Source: Flavobacteriia bacterium (GTDB taxonomy: Bacteria > Bacteroidota > Bacteroidia > Flavobacteriales_D > Crocinitomicaceae). Taken from it: 64,000 nucleotides of DNA. The stretch is taken from contig CANLGD010000004.1 in the NCBI GenBank assembly GCA_947490145.1, positions 1 to 64,000 on the forward strand, written 5' to 3'. Made by a program: the position numbers and the translations under genes. Below are positions 16,237 through 24,503 of this stretch, piece after piece (positions within the stretch are counted from its first letter, which is position 1; every line of letters begins with the position of its first letter). The notes under the pieces are model-generated. The model searched no databases and was not told where the DNA came from. It worked only from the letters and a program-made list of their open reading frames with translations.

Positions 16237-18360
16237 ATGGCAACTTTTAGAGAAGGAATTGAAAATTTGAAATTATCTCCTACTAAAACCATAGTAGAAA
16301 AGGATATTCTTGATTTAGGCTATAAAATTCAAGCATTTAAAGAAGGGAAAATAAACGAAGATAAATTCAAAGCTTTGCGTTTGGCACGTGGAGTTTATGG
16401 ACAACGCCAACAAGGAGTTCAAATGATTCGAATCAAATTGCCATTCGGAAAAGTTACAAGCAACCAGTTGAGAAGAATTTCCGATGTTGCTGATGAATAT
16501 AGTACGGGAAGATTACACATTACTACACGTCAAGATATTCAAATACATCATGTTAGCCTTGATCGAACGCCTCAACTTTGGACTGATTTAGAAAAAGATG
16601 ATGTCACATTGCGTGAAGCTTGTGGAAATACGGTAAGAAATGTTACAGCGAGTGCAATCGCAGGAATTGATCCTAACGAACCATTTGATGTTTCTCCTTA
16701 TGCGGATTTGGTGTTTCGTTATTTTTTGAGAAAACCTTTCGGTCAAGAATTAGGTCGAAAAATAAAAATTGCTTTTAGCTCTTCTTCTGAAGATGATTCT
16801 TACACTTTTATTCACGATTTTGGCTTTATTCCAAAAATTGAAAATAAAATAAAAGGATTTAAAGTTTTAGTTGGAGGAGGTTTAGGAGCTCAACCTTTTT
16901 TAGCTCAAACAATTTTTGAATTTTTACCAGGAGAAGAAATTTTGTCATTTATCGAAGCATCAATCAGAGTATTTGATCGTTTGGGGGAAAGAAATAATCG
17001 TAATAAAGCTCGTTTAAAATATTTGATTTCAAAAATTGGAATTACTGAATTTTTAAATTTAGTGGAAACTGAAAAAAATGCAACACAATTTGATTCAAGT
17101 TTAGATTTTTCAGTTGTAGAACAACAAGCAATTTTTGATAAAGTAAAAGAGCCAATTTCTAAAGAAATTATTTTAGGAAATGCTTCTGATTCAGATTATA
17201 TTGAATGGGTAAAAACAAATACCTTTAATCAAAAGCAAACTGGATATTTGGGAGTTTATGTAAAAGTTCTTATTGGTGATTTTTATACAAATCAAGCGAG
17301 AAAACTAGCCGATATTGTTGAAACCGCCATAGGCAGCAACGAAGTTAATTATGCTTCAAATGACATTCGTTTTACGATTGATCAAAGTATTTTACTGAAA
17401 TTTGTTTTACCAGAAAATTTATTTGAATTATATAAAGCATTAAAATCTATTGGTTTAGCTTCTTCAGGATTTAATAGTTTAGCTGACGTAACTGCTTGTC
17501 CTGGTACTGATACATGTAATTTAGGTATTTCTAATTCTACAACAGTCGCGGAAGAAATTGAAAGTTTAATTAGAGTTGAATATCCTGAATTGCTCTACAA
17601 CAATGATATTAAAATAAAAATTAGCGGCTGTATGAATTCTTGTGGTCAACACGGATTGGCTCATATTGGTTTTCATGGAAGTTCTATGAAAGTTGAAAGC
17701 AACACTTTGCCTGCCCTTCAATTGCTTTTAGGGGGTGGAAAACTAGGAAATGGCCTTGGAAGAATAGCAGATAAAGTGATTAAGTTTCCAAGTAAACGCG
17801 TTTTGGATGTAATCAGAACTTTGTTGAATGATTACTCAGAAAATCAACTAGAAGACGAATTATTCAATGATTTTTATGATAGAAATGGCAATAAATATTT
17901 TTATAATTTATTGAAACCATTAACAGATGCTTCCACTTTGACTGAAAGCGATTTTATTGATTGGGGAAGCGAAGATAAATTCAAAACTGCGATTGGAGTT
18001 GGAGAATGTGCTGGTGTTGTGATTGATTTGGTTGCTACTTTGATTTACGATGCTGAAGAAAAATTACTCTCATCTGATGAAGCTTTTCAAGAAAATCGTT
18101 TTGCTGATTCACTTTATTTTGCATACTCTGCAGGGATCCACACAGCAAAAGCCTTGTTACTAAAATCAAAAGTACATTGTAATACGCACATTGGAATAAT
18201 GCAGGACTTTGATAAGCACCTCGCAAAAGAATATGGTTTTGATGAAAATAATTCATTTGAAAATTTTATTCTACAAATAAATAAAGAAAAAGCAAGTGCA
18301 GAATTTGCTGAAACTTATTCAAAAAAAATAAAACTATTTATTTCAAACGCAAAAAAATAA
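16237..18360 (+). CDS. Siroheme sulfite/nitrite reductase with C-terminal helical (HEPN-like) domain
   Basis: Six-electron reduction of sulfite to sulfide (or nitrite to ammonia) in the cytoplasm. The 707 residues hold two ferredoxin-like/siroheme half-domains. The siroheme-[4Fe-4S] ligands are C421 and C427 (CPGTDTC) and C465 and C469 (CMNSC); the substrate and siroheme arginines lie in STGRLHITTRQDIQIHHV and EACGNTVRNVTAS. The last 120 residues or so, from about 590, are extra compared with a plain NirA/CysI. They are helical and resemble a HEPN-type domain (DAEEKLLSSDEAF, then ADSLYFAYSAGIHTAKALLL). The neighbours (APS reductase, CysDN, siroheme genes) make sulfite the likely substrate. 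It leads the island behind the paired operators. Confidence 0.92.
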   Translation: MATFREGIENLKLSPTKTIVEKDILDLGYKIQAFKEGKINEDKFKALRLARGVYGQRQQGVQMIRIKLPFGKVTSNQLRRISDVADEYSTGRLHITTRQDIQIHHVSLDRTPQLWTDLEKDDVTLREACGNTVRNVTASAIAGIDPNEPFDVSPYADLVFRYFLRKPFGQELGRKIKIAFSSSSEDDSYTFIHDFGFIPKIENKIKGFKVLVGGGLGAQPFLAQTIFEFLPGEEILSFIEASIRVFDRLGERNNRNKARLKYLISKIGITEFLNLVETEKNATQFDSSLDFSVVEQQAIFDKVKEPISKEIILGNASDSDYIEWVKTNTFNQKQTGYLGVYVKVLIGDFYTNQARKLADIVETAIGSNEVNYASNDIRFTIDQSILLKFVLPENLFELYKALKSIGLASSGFNSLADVTACPGTDTCNLGISNSTTVAEEIESLIRVEYPELLYNNDIKIKISGCMNSCGQHGLAHIGFHGSSMKVESNTLPALQLLLGGGKLGNGLGRIADKVIKFPSKRVLDVIRTLLNDYSENQLEDELFNDFYDRNGNKYFYNLLKPLTDASTLTESDFIDWGSEDKFKTAIGVGECAGVVIDLVATLIYDAEEKLLSSDEAFQENRFADSLYFAYSAGIHTAKALLLKSKVHCNTHIGIMQDFDKHLAKEYGFDENNSFENFILQINKEKASAEFAETYSKKIKLFISNAKK

Positions 18361-18366
18361 GAAAAA

Positions 18367-19155
18367 ATGAATTCAGATAATACAAAAAATATAAAACCAA
18401 ATATTACATTAATTGGTTCAGGACCAGGAGATATTGAATTAATTACTGTCAAAGGATTAAATGCTTTGAAAAAAGCGGATGTAATTTTATATGATTCCTT
18501 AGTAAACCTTGATTTACTAGATTATGCACCGATTGCAAAAAAGATTTTTGTCGGAAAAAGAAAAGGATTTAAAGCATATTCGCAAGAAGAAATAAATCAA
18601 TTATTGGTTGATTCTGCCTTGAAATTTGGAAATGCTATTCGCTTAAAAGGAGGAGATTCATTTGTTTTCGGAAGAGGTTTTGAAGAAGTTCTTCATGCAG
18701 AAAAATACAATATTCCAACTGAAGTAATCCCTGGAATTTCTAGTTCAATTTCTGTCCCTGCTTTGGCCGGAATTCCGGTTACTCATCGAGCTTTAAGTAA
18801 TAGTTTTTATGTAATTTCAGCAACTTTGGCTGATGGAAAAATCAATCCTGAAATACAAAAAACAACAGAATTAAATGGAACAGTTGTCATTTTGATGGGT
18901 TTGTCAAAGCTAAATGAAATCGTTGAAATATATCAAAAGAATGGAAAAGTAAACTCAAAAATTGCTTTAATCAGCAATGGTTCTTTACCAAATCAAGAAG
19001 TAATTTCAGGTGAAATAGCTTCAATTAAAGCAATTTATGAAAAAAATCCAGTTCCTTCTCCAGCAGTGATTGTAATTGGAGAAGTTGTTGGTTTGCTTAG
19101 AGAGCAAGAAGAAAAATTTCATTCAAAACTGGTGCTTTCAGGAACTTTAAATTGA
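18367..19155 (+). CDS. cobA: Uroporphyrinogen-III C-methyltransferase
   Basis: Methylates uroporphyrinogen III twice with SAM to give precorrin-2, the siroheme precursor. The 262 residues carry the family motifs ITLIGSGPGDIELITVKG, ADVILYDSLV, RLKGGDSFVFGRG with the catalytic-loop Asp, and PGISSSISVPALAGIPVTHR. It starts 6 bp after the reductase gene and is surely co-transcribed with it. The later siroheme steps are supplied by the fusion protein at 22989-24476. In CysG these activities are in one polypeptide; here they are split. Confidence 0.95.
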   Translation: MNSDNTKNIKPNITLIGSGPGDIELITVKGLNALKKADVILYDSLVNLDLLDYAPIAKKIFVGKRKGFKAYSQEEINQLLVDSALKFGNAIRLKGGDSFVFGRGFEEVLHAEKYNIPTEVIPGISSSISVPALAGIPVTHRALSNSFYVISATLADGKINPEIQKTTELNGTVVILMGLSKLNEIVEIYQKNGKVNSKIALISNGSLPNQEVISGEIASIKAIYEKNPVPSPAVIVIGEVVGLLREQEEKFHSKLVLSGTLN

Positions 19156-19281
19156 TTTAAAATGTACATTAAAGAATATCATTTTTCCTTTTTGTGTTGA
19201 TTGAAGTAAGAATTAAAAAGCAAAATGAATTAAAAAACACACAGATAAATAACAAATAAAAGTATAAAAATTACAAATAAA

Positions 19282-21879
19282 ATGAAAACAAAAATTAAAT
19301 TAGTCATAATATTATTTACCCTAATTGGAAATAGTTCTCTAGCCCAGAAAACCTTTTTTACCCTAAAAGGTTCAGTAGTTGAATCAATAAATAATCAAGC
19401 TGTTTTTGGCGCAAAAGTAATTGTTAAAAATGAAAATGTAGGTGCAGTAACAGATGTTGAAGGAAAATTTGAATTAAAAGTTAATAATAAATTTCCAATA
19501 AAATTAATTATAACAGCACAAGGTTATAGTGAAACAGTATTTAATATTCAAAGTGATACAACTTCATTAATTATCAAAATTGAAAAGCAAGTAAATTTAA
19601 ATGAAGTAATTGTTTCAGGAAGAAGAAGAAAAGAAATTGTTCAAGATATTCCAATTCCAATAACTGTAATTAGTGGTCAACAAGCGGAAGATGCTGGAGC
19701 ATTTAATGTAAATAGGTTAAAAGAATTGGTTCCATCCGTGCAACTTTATTCTTCAAATGCAAGAAATACAACCTTAAATATTAGAGGTTTAGGTTCTACT
19801 TTTGGTTTGACAAATGATGGAATCGATCCAGGAGTTGGTTTTTATATTGATGGAGTTTACCATGCTCGGCCAGCAGCAACTTCTTTAGATTTTGTTGATG
19901 TTGAACAAATAGAAATTTTACGTGGACCACAAGGTACATTATTTGGTAAGAATACAACAGTTGGAGCTTTCAATATTACAAGTAAAAAGCCTAGTGAAAC
20001 AGCAGGAGCGAAAGTAGAATTAACTTATGGTAATTACAATTACATTCAAGCGAAAACATCTTTTACAGGAGCTTTGGCGAAAAATCTAAGCACTCGAATT
20101 TCTTTTAGTGGAACACAAAGAAATGGAACAATTTTTAATGAACGTGATCAACAAAGATATAATGGACTTAACAATCTAGGTTTTAAAGGACAATTACTTT
20201 ATACCCCATTTAAAAATTTAGAATTTCATTTAATTGGTGATTACAATAATCAAAGACCTGATGGTTCGGCCTTAGTCGTAGCAGGGGTAACTTCGACTTT
20301 AAGAAGCGCTTACAGACAATACGATAAAATAATTTCAGATTTAGGTTATGAAAAAACAGTCATTGGTCCCTTTGCAAGAAAAATTAGTACCAATACACCA
20401 TATAGACACGATCAATCTGCGGGTGGAACGTCGTTAAATATTGATTACAAACTTGGAAAAGGTACATTTACTTCAACTACTGCTTGGAGATTTTGGAATT
20501 GGAATCCTGTAAATGATCGAGATTTTACTGAGGTTGCGGCGCTTACAAAATCTCAAGCTCCATCAAGACATGAGCAATTTTCACAAGAATTAAGATATGG
20601 AGGAAACTTAACTAAAAATATTACAGGTGTAATCGGTGCATATTACTTAAATCAAATTCTTGAAACTTCACCTTTTCATGAAGAAGAAGTTGGTGCAGAT
20701 CAATGGAGATTTGTTCAAACGAGTTCAAGTGGTAACCAAGCATTGTATTCGACTCCAGGTTTACTTGATAATTATGGTATTCAAACATATTCAAATTTAA
20801 AATCAATTAGCTCTGCTGCGTTTGCTCAATTGGATTGGAAATTATTGAAAGTTGTACATTTAATTGGCGGACTAAGATATAATTACGACAAAAAAGTCAT
20901 TGATTATAATCGAAAAACATATGGAGGTCTAGAAACAAGTGATGCAACATTGTTAGCACTTAAAAAGGCAGTTTATTCAAATCAAAGCTTCAATACTGAA
21001 ACTGAGAATACAAATTTATCAGGGAACATTACGTTGGCGGTAAAACCAACTGAAAAAATAAATGTTTTTGCAACCTTTTCTACAGCTTATAAACCTGTTG
21101 GTGTAAATTTAGGTGGTTTACCAACAACAACTACTGGTGAAGCTGATTTATCATTGGCTGTAATTCGTCCTGAATATGTTCAGCACTTAGAACTTGGAAT
21201 TAAAACTAGACCATTTAAAGGTTTAATTTTTAATGCTACAGCTTTTAATACTGATATCAAGGATTATCAAACGAATGTTCAATCCCCACAACTTGGTGTG
21301 AATAGAGGTTATCTTGCCAATGCTGAAAAAGTGAATGTAAAAGGTTTGGAAGTGGATTTAAGTTATCAATTGAAAAACTTTTTGACTTTTAATGGAGCAT
21401 TGGCATATACAGATGGGAGATATGTGAAATTCACAAACGCACCTTTACCATTGGAAGAAACAGGAAGAACAACAAAAGACGAAAATGGAACAAATGTTCA
21501 GCAAGCATTTAAAGATGCTTCAGGTGATGTTTTACCAGGTATTTCAAATTGGAATATATCATTTGGAACTGAATTAAGTGCAAAAGGAAAACTTTTTGAA
21601 AAAAATGGAAGATTTTTTATCGCAGGTGACGTCTCATATCGTTCAAAATATTCGTCAAGTCCAACGGAATCTTCAGTTCTAGCTATTGATGGTTATTCTT
21701 TGATAAATTCAAGAGTAGGCTTTAAATCCAGTCAATTTACAATTTTCCTTTGGAGTAGAAATCTTGGAAGTTCAAAATATTTTGAACAATTACAAGCTGC
21801 AGCTGGTAATTCAGGACTTTATGCAGGTGTACTTGGAGATCCAAGAACTTACGGATTAACAATTCGATACAATTACTAA
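19282..21879 (+). CDS. TonB-dependent outer-membrane receptor in the sulfur island
   Basis: An 865-residue outer-membrane protein: signal peptide (residues 1-21), a carboxypeptidase-regulatory-like domain (about 25-105, AVFGAKVIVKNENVGAVTDV), a plug with NIRGLGSTFGLTNDGIDPG and DVEQIEILRGPQGTLFGKNT (about 140-235), then a 22-strand type barrel ending in an aromatic residue (TIRYNY). No SusD partner follows, so it is not a glycan-utilisation pair. A 126-bp gap separates it from cobA and 24 bp from the peroxiredoxin. Its place inside a sulfate-assimilation operon suggests import of a sulfur-containing ligand or a metal or siderophore needed for the Fe-S/siroheme enzymes; the ligand itself cannot be read. 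Confidence 0.93.
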   Translation: MKTKIKLVIILFTLIGNSSLAQKTFFTLKGSVVESINNQAVFGAKVIVKNENVGAVTDVEGKFELKVNNKFPIKLIITAQGYSETVFNIQSDTTSLIIKIEKQVNLNEVIVSGRRRKEIVQDIPIPITVISGQQAEDAGAFNVNRLKELVPSVQLYSSNARNTTLNIRGLGSTFGLTNDGIDPGVGFYIDGVYHARPAATSLDFVDVEQIEILRGPQGTLFGKNTTVGAFNITSKKPSETAGAKVELTYGNYNYIQAKTSFTGALAKNLSTRISFSGTQRNGTIFNERDQQRYNGLNNLGFKGQLLYTPFKNLEFHLIGDYNNQRPDGSALVVAGVTSTLRSAYRQYDKIISDLGYEKTVIGPFARKISTNTPYRHDQSAGGTSLNIDYKLGKGTFTSTTAWRFWNWNPVNDRDFTEVAALTKSQAPSRHEQFSQELRYGGNLTKNITGVIGAYYLNQILETSPFHEEEVGADQWRFVQTSSSGNQALYSTPGLLDNYGIQTYSNLKSISSAAFAQLDWKLLKVVHLIGGLRYNYDKKVIDYNRKTYGGLETSDATLLALKKAVYSNQSFNTETENTNLSGNITLAVKPTEKINVFATFSTAYKPVGVNLGGLPTTTTGEADLSLAVIRPEYVQHLELGIKTRPFKGLIFNATAFNTDIKDYQTNVQSPQLGVNRGYLANAEKVNVKGLEVDLSYQLKNFLTFNGALAYTDGRYVKFTNAPLPLEETGRTTKDENGTNVQQAFKDASGDVLPGISNWNISFGTELSAKGKLFEKNGRFFIAGDVSYRSKYSSSPTESSVLAIDGYSLINSRVGFKSSQFTIFLWSRNLGSSKYFEQLQAAAGNSGLYAGVLGDPRTYGLTIRYNY

Positions 21880-21903
21880 TATTTATTTTAAAATCAATTA
21901 ATT

Positions 21904-22539
21904 ATGTCATTAAAATTAGGAGAAGTCGCACCAGATTTCAAAGCAGAAACATCAAAAGGTTTAATCAATTTTCACTCATGGCTAGGTGATAGTTGGGGAG
22001 TTTTATTTTCTCACCCAGCAGATTTCACGCCAGTTTGTACAACCGAATTAGGAACAGTTTCTAACTTACAAGATGAATTTACAAAACGAAATGTAAAAAC
22101 GATTGCCTTGAGCGTTGACTCTCTAGAATCTCATTTCAAGTGGATTGATGATATCAATGAAACTCAAAATACCATTGTTGATTTTCCAATAATTGCAGAT
22201 CCAAATTTTGAAGTTGCAAACTTGTATGAAATGATTCATCCAAACTCTTCTGATAAATTTACTGTACGTTCCGTTTTTATAATTGGAACAGATAAAAAAA
22301 TAAAATTAACTCTAACTTACCCAGCTTCGACAGGTAGAAATTTTGATGAAATATTAAGAGTTATTGACTCCTTGAAACTTACAGCCGATTATTCAGTGGC
22401 AACTCCAGCAAATTGGATTCAAGGTGAAAAAGTAGTTATTATTCCAAGTGTAAGCGATGAACTTGCTTTGGAAAAATTTCCAAAAGGTTTTGAAACGATA
22501 AAGCCTTATTTAAGATTAACTGAACAACCAAATAATTAA
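21904..22539 (+). CDS. 1-Cys peroxiredoxin (Prx6 type)
   Basis: Reduces peroxides. The 211 residues contain the peroxidatic motif HPADFTPVCTTELG with C45, and no second cysteine anywhere in the protein, so it is strictly 1-Cys and needs an outside thiol for recycling. The length and the C-terminal extension (SVATPANWIQGEKVVIIPSV) fit the Prx6 class. It starts 24 bp after the TonB receptor gene. It may protect sulfur-metabolism intermediates or oxygen-sensitive cofactors; this is inference from position. Confidence 0.94.
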   Translation: MSLKLGEVAPDFKAETSKGLINFHSWLGDSWGVLFSHPADFTPVCTTELGTVSNLQDEFTKRNVKTIALSVDSLESHFKWIDDINETQNTIVDFPIIADPNFEVANLYEMIHPNSSDKFTVRSVFIIGTDKKIKLTLTYPASTGRNFDEILRVIDSLKLTADYSVATPANWIQGEKVVIIPSVSDELALEKFPKGFETIKPYLRLTEQPNN

Positions 22540-22556
22540 CTTATAAATTCAAAAAT

Positions 22557-22596
22557 GTCGATTTTCAAGTAGTAAAAAATTTGAAAATCGACTTTT
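22557..22596 (+). terminator. Perfect 12-bp hairpin after the peroxiredoxin gene
   Basis: GTCGATTTTCAA (22557-22568) pairs fully with TTGAAAATCGAC (22581-22592), 12-base loop, followed by only TTTT. It may be a weak terminator or an mRNA-processing or stability element inside the operon. Confidence 0.6.
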
Positions 22597-22605
22597 AATA
22601 AAATC

Positions 22606-22986
22606 ATGAAACATATTTTCTCTCTTCTTTTATTTTTTACTTGTCAGTTATTAACTGCTCAGGATCAAAAATCAGCTGAATTATCTTTTGAAGGTCAGAT
22701 AGCTGCAACAACAAACGGAAAAGGTTGTTTCATCAATTTCGGTGGGCCAGGAATTAAATTGAAAGCAAAATCGTTTCATTTTGCGATAAATATGCTCCCT
22801 TCTTTGCGCTTTCAAAAAGAAGACCCAAAACCATTAATTACACCAATTTTAGGAGTTGGACCTCAATTTTATTTCTTAAAATCGAAACGATTAATTCTAA
22901 GTTTTCCAATTTATTATTATGCCCCAAATCATAAATGGGAATTTTCAGCAGGAATTGGTTATGTTTTAACACAAAAAAAATCTTAA
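22606..22986 (+). CDS. Exported protein of unknown function (126 residues), beta-rich
   Basis: Residues 1-18 form a signal peptide (MKHIFSLLLFFTCQLLTA). The rest alternates polar and hydrophobic strands with Gly turns (FINFGGPGIKLKAKSFHFAI, ILGVGPQFYFLKSKRLILSF, WEFSAGIGYVL), like a small outer-membrane beta-barrel or half-barrel. It sits 2 bp before the siroheme synthase-transporter gene and is co-transcribed with it, so it may belong functionally to the sulfur island. No family was recognised with confidence. Confidence 0.75.
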   Translation: MKHIFSLLLFFTCQLLTAQDQKSAELSFEGQIAATTNGKGCFINFGGPGIKLKAKSFHFAINMLPSLRFQKEDPKPLITPILGVGPQFYFLKSKRLILSFPIYYYAPNHKWEFSAGIGYVLTQKKS

Positions 22987-22988
22987 AT

Positions 22989-24476
22989 ATGAATGCTGTA
23001 AAATCCAATAATTTAAATAATTTATTTCCTATCTTTCTTAAAGGTAATGAATTAAATTTTCTCATAATTGGTGGGGGAGAAGTTGCATTGGAAAAACTTA
23101 CAGCAGTATTGAATAATTCTCCTGAAGCAAAAATTCGTTTGGTAGCAAAAACTTTTTCTGAATCACTCCTTTTATTTATAACTGACAAAAAAAATATTGA
23201 AAAAATAGAGGGAGAATTTGAAGTAAAATATTTGCAAGGTTCACAGGTTGTGATAACAGCTTTAAACAATATTCAAACATCTTCAGACATCAAAGAATTA
23301 GCAAATCAAAAAGGTATACTTTATAATGCAGCTGATAAACCTGATTTGTGTGATTTTTATTTAGGATCTATTGTCCAAAAAGGAAATTTAAAAATTGGCA
23401 TATCAACAAATGGAAAATCTCCCACTTTAGCAAAAAGAATTAAGGAAGTCTTAAATGAAACAATTCCCGAAGAAATCAACACAAGTTTAGATCAGTTGCA
23501 AGAGATTAGAAATAATTTAAAAGGTAATTTCCAAGAAAAGGTTGCAAAATTGAATGAAATAACTAAGAACTTTGAAGTGGAAAAGAAAAAAGAATGGTTT
23601 CATTTTAGTTTTAAACGACTTTTTGCCTACGTTTTTTCAATTTTAGGAATCATGTTGGCTGGACATTTAATTTTCTCCATAATTCCTTTGTCAACTATTT
23701 GGAATTCGGCTTCAAGTGCCTTTGACAGTTTAGATGTTCAATTTGTTTATTTCATGCTTGGAGGATTTATTGCCCAAATGATTGACGGCGCATTGGGTAT
23801 GGCTTATGGTGTCAGCGCGACAACTTTTTTACTCAGTTTTGGAGTTTCTCCAGCTATTGCGAGTATGAGCGTTCATACCTCTGAAATTTTTACAAGTGGC
23901 GTTTCAGGATTTATGCACTTGCGATTTGGAAACGTGAACAATAAATTATTTAAAACAATTGTAATTCCTGGAGTAATAGGGTCAATTTTAGGAGCTTATG
24001 TTTTGACAGAATTTGAAAATTATAATTCCTATATCAAACCAATAGTGGGGATTTATACTTTAACACTTGGTATCATTATTATTTATAAGATAATTCGTAA
24101 AAATAATACCCGGAAAAAAGTGAAACGAGCTGGTTGGCTTGCTTCTTTAGGTGGATTTTTAGATGCAATTGGCGGAGGCGGTTGGGGACCAGTTGTTTCT
24201 TCAACATTGATAGCAAGAGGTAAAAATCCTAGAATTGTGATTGGTTCAGTCAATTTAGCTGAATTTTTTGTTTCACTAGCAAGTTCTTTTACTTTTTTCA
24301 CGCTTTTAGGAGCTTCACATTGGCAACCAACTTTAGGTTTGATTTTAGGAGGAGTTTGCGCAGCTCCGATTGCGGCACATTTGTCAAAGAAAATCAACAT
24401 TAAAGCAATGATGCTTATGGTGGGGATAATCGTAATAATAGTTAGTTTGAGAATAATAATTATGTCAATAATTTAG
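22989..24476 (+). CDS. Siroheme synthase (precorrin-2 dehydrogenase) fused to a TSUP transporter
   Basis: Two proteins in one chain of 495 residues. Residues about 8-200 form a CysG-N/Met8p-type NAD-binding domain (FPIFLKGNELNFLIIGGGEVALEKLTAVL, region 13-41; NAADKPDLCDFYLGSIVQKG; ISTNGKSPTLAKRIKE), oxidising precorrin-2 to sirohydrochlorin and probably inserting Fe. Residues about 210-495 form a TSUP/TauE-SafE integral-membrane carrier (GGFIAQMIDGALGMAYGVSA and a repeat LGGFLDAIGGGGWGPVVSST) for sulfite, sulfate or related anions. I chose ATG 22989, 2 bp after the upstream stop; a longer frame from 22935 overlaps the upstream gene and adds residues without family likeness. Siroheme synthesis and a sulfur-anion carrier in one polypeptide fit the island well. 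Confidence 0.92.
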   Translation: MNAVKSNNLNNLFPIFLKGNELNFLIIGGGEVALEKLTAVLNNSPEAKIRLVAKTFSESLLLFITDKKNIEKIEGEFEVKYLQGSQVVITALNNIQTSSDIKELANQKGILYNAADKPDLCDFYLGSIVQKGNLKIGISTNGKSPTLAKRIKEVLNETIPEEINTSLDQLQEIRNNLKGNFQEKVAKLNEITKNFEVEKKKEWFHFSFKRLFAYVFSILGIMLAGHLIFSIIPLSTIWNSASSAFDSLDVQFVYFMLGGFIAQMIDGALGMAYGVSATTFLLSFGVSPAIASMSVHTSEIFTSGVSGFMHLRFGNVNNKLFKTIVIPGVIGSILGAYVLTEFENYNSYIKPIVGIYTLTLGIIIIYKIIRKNNTRKKVKRAGWLASLGGFLDAIGGGGWGPVVSSTLIARGKNPRIVIGSVNLAEFFVSLASSFTFFTLLGASHWQPTLGLILGGVCAAPIAAHLSKKINIKAMMLMVGIIVIIVSLRIIIMSII

Positions 24477-24503
24477 TTATAAAATAAATAAAAATTAAAA
24501 ATC

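Noticed and set aside
22935-22988. Longer N-terminus for the siroheme synthase-TSUP protein
   Set aside because: The added residues lie within the 3' end of the upstream gene in another frame and do not extend the NAD-domain match; ATG 22989 fits better.
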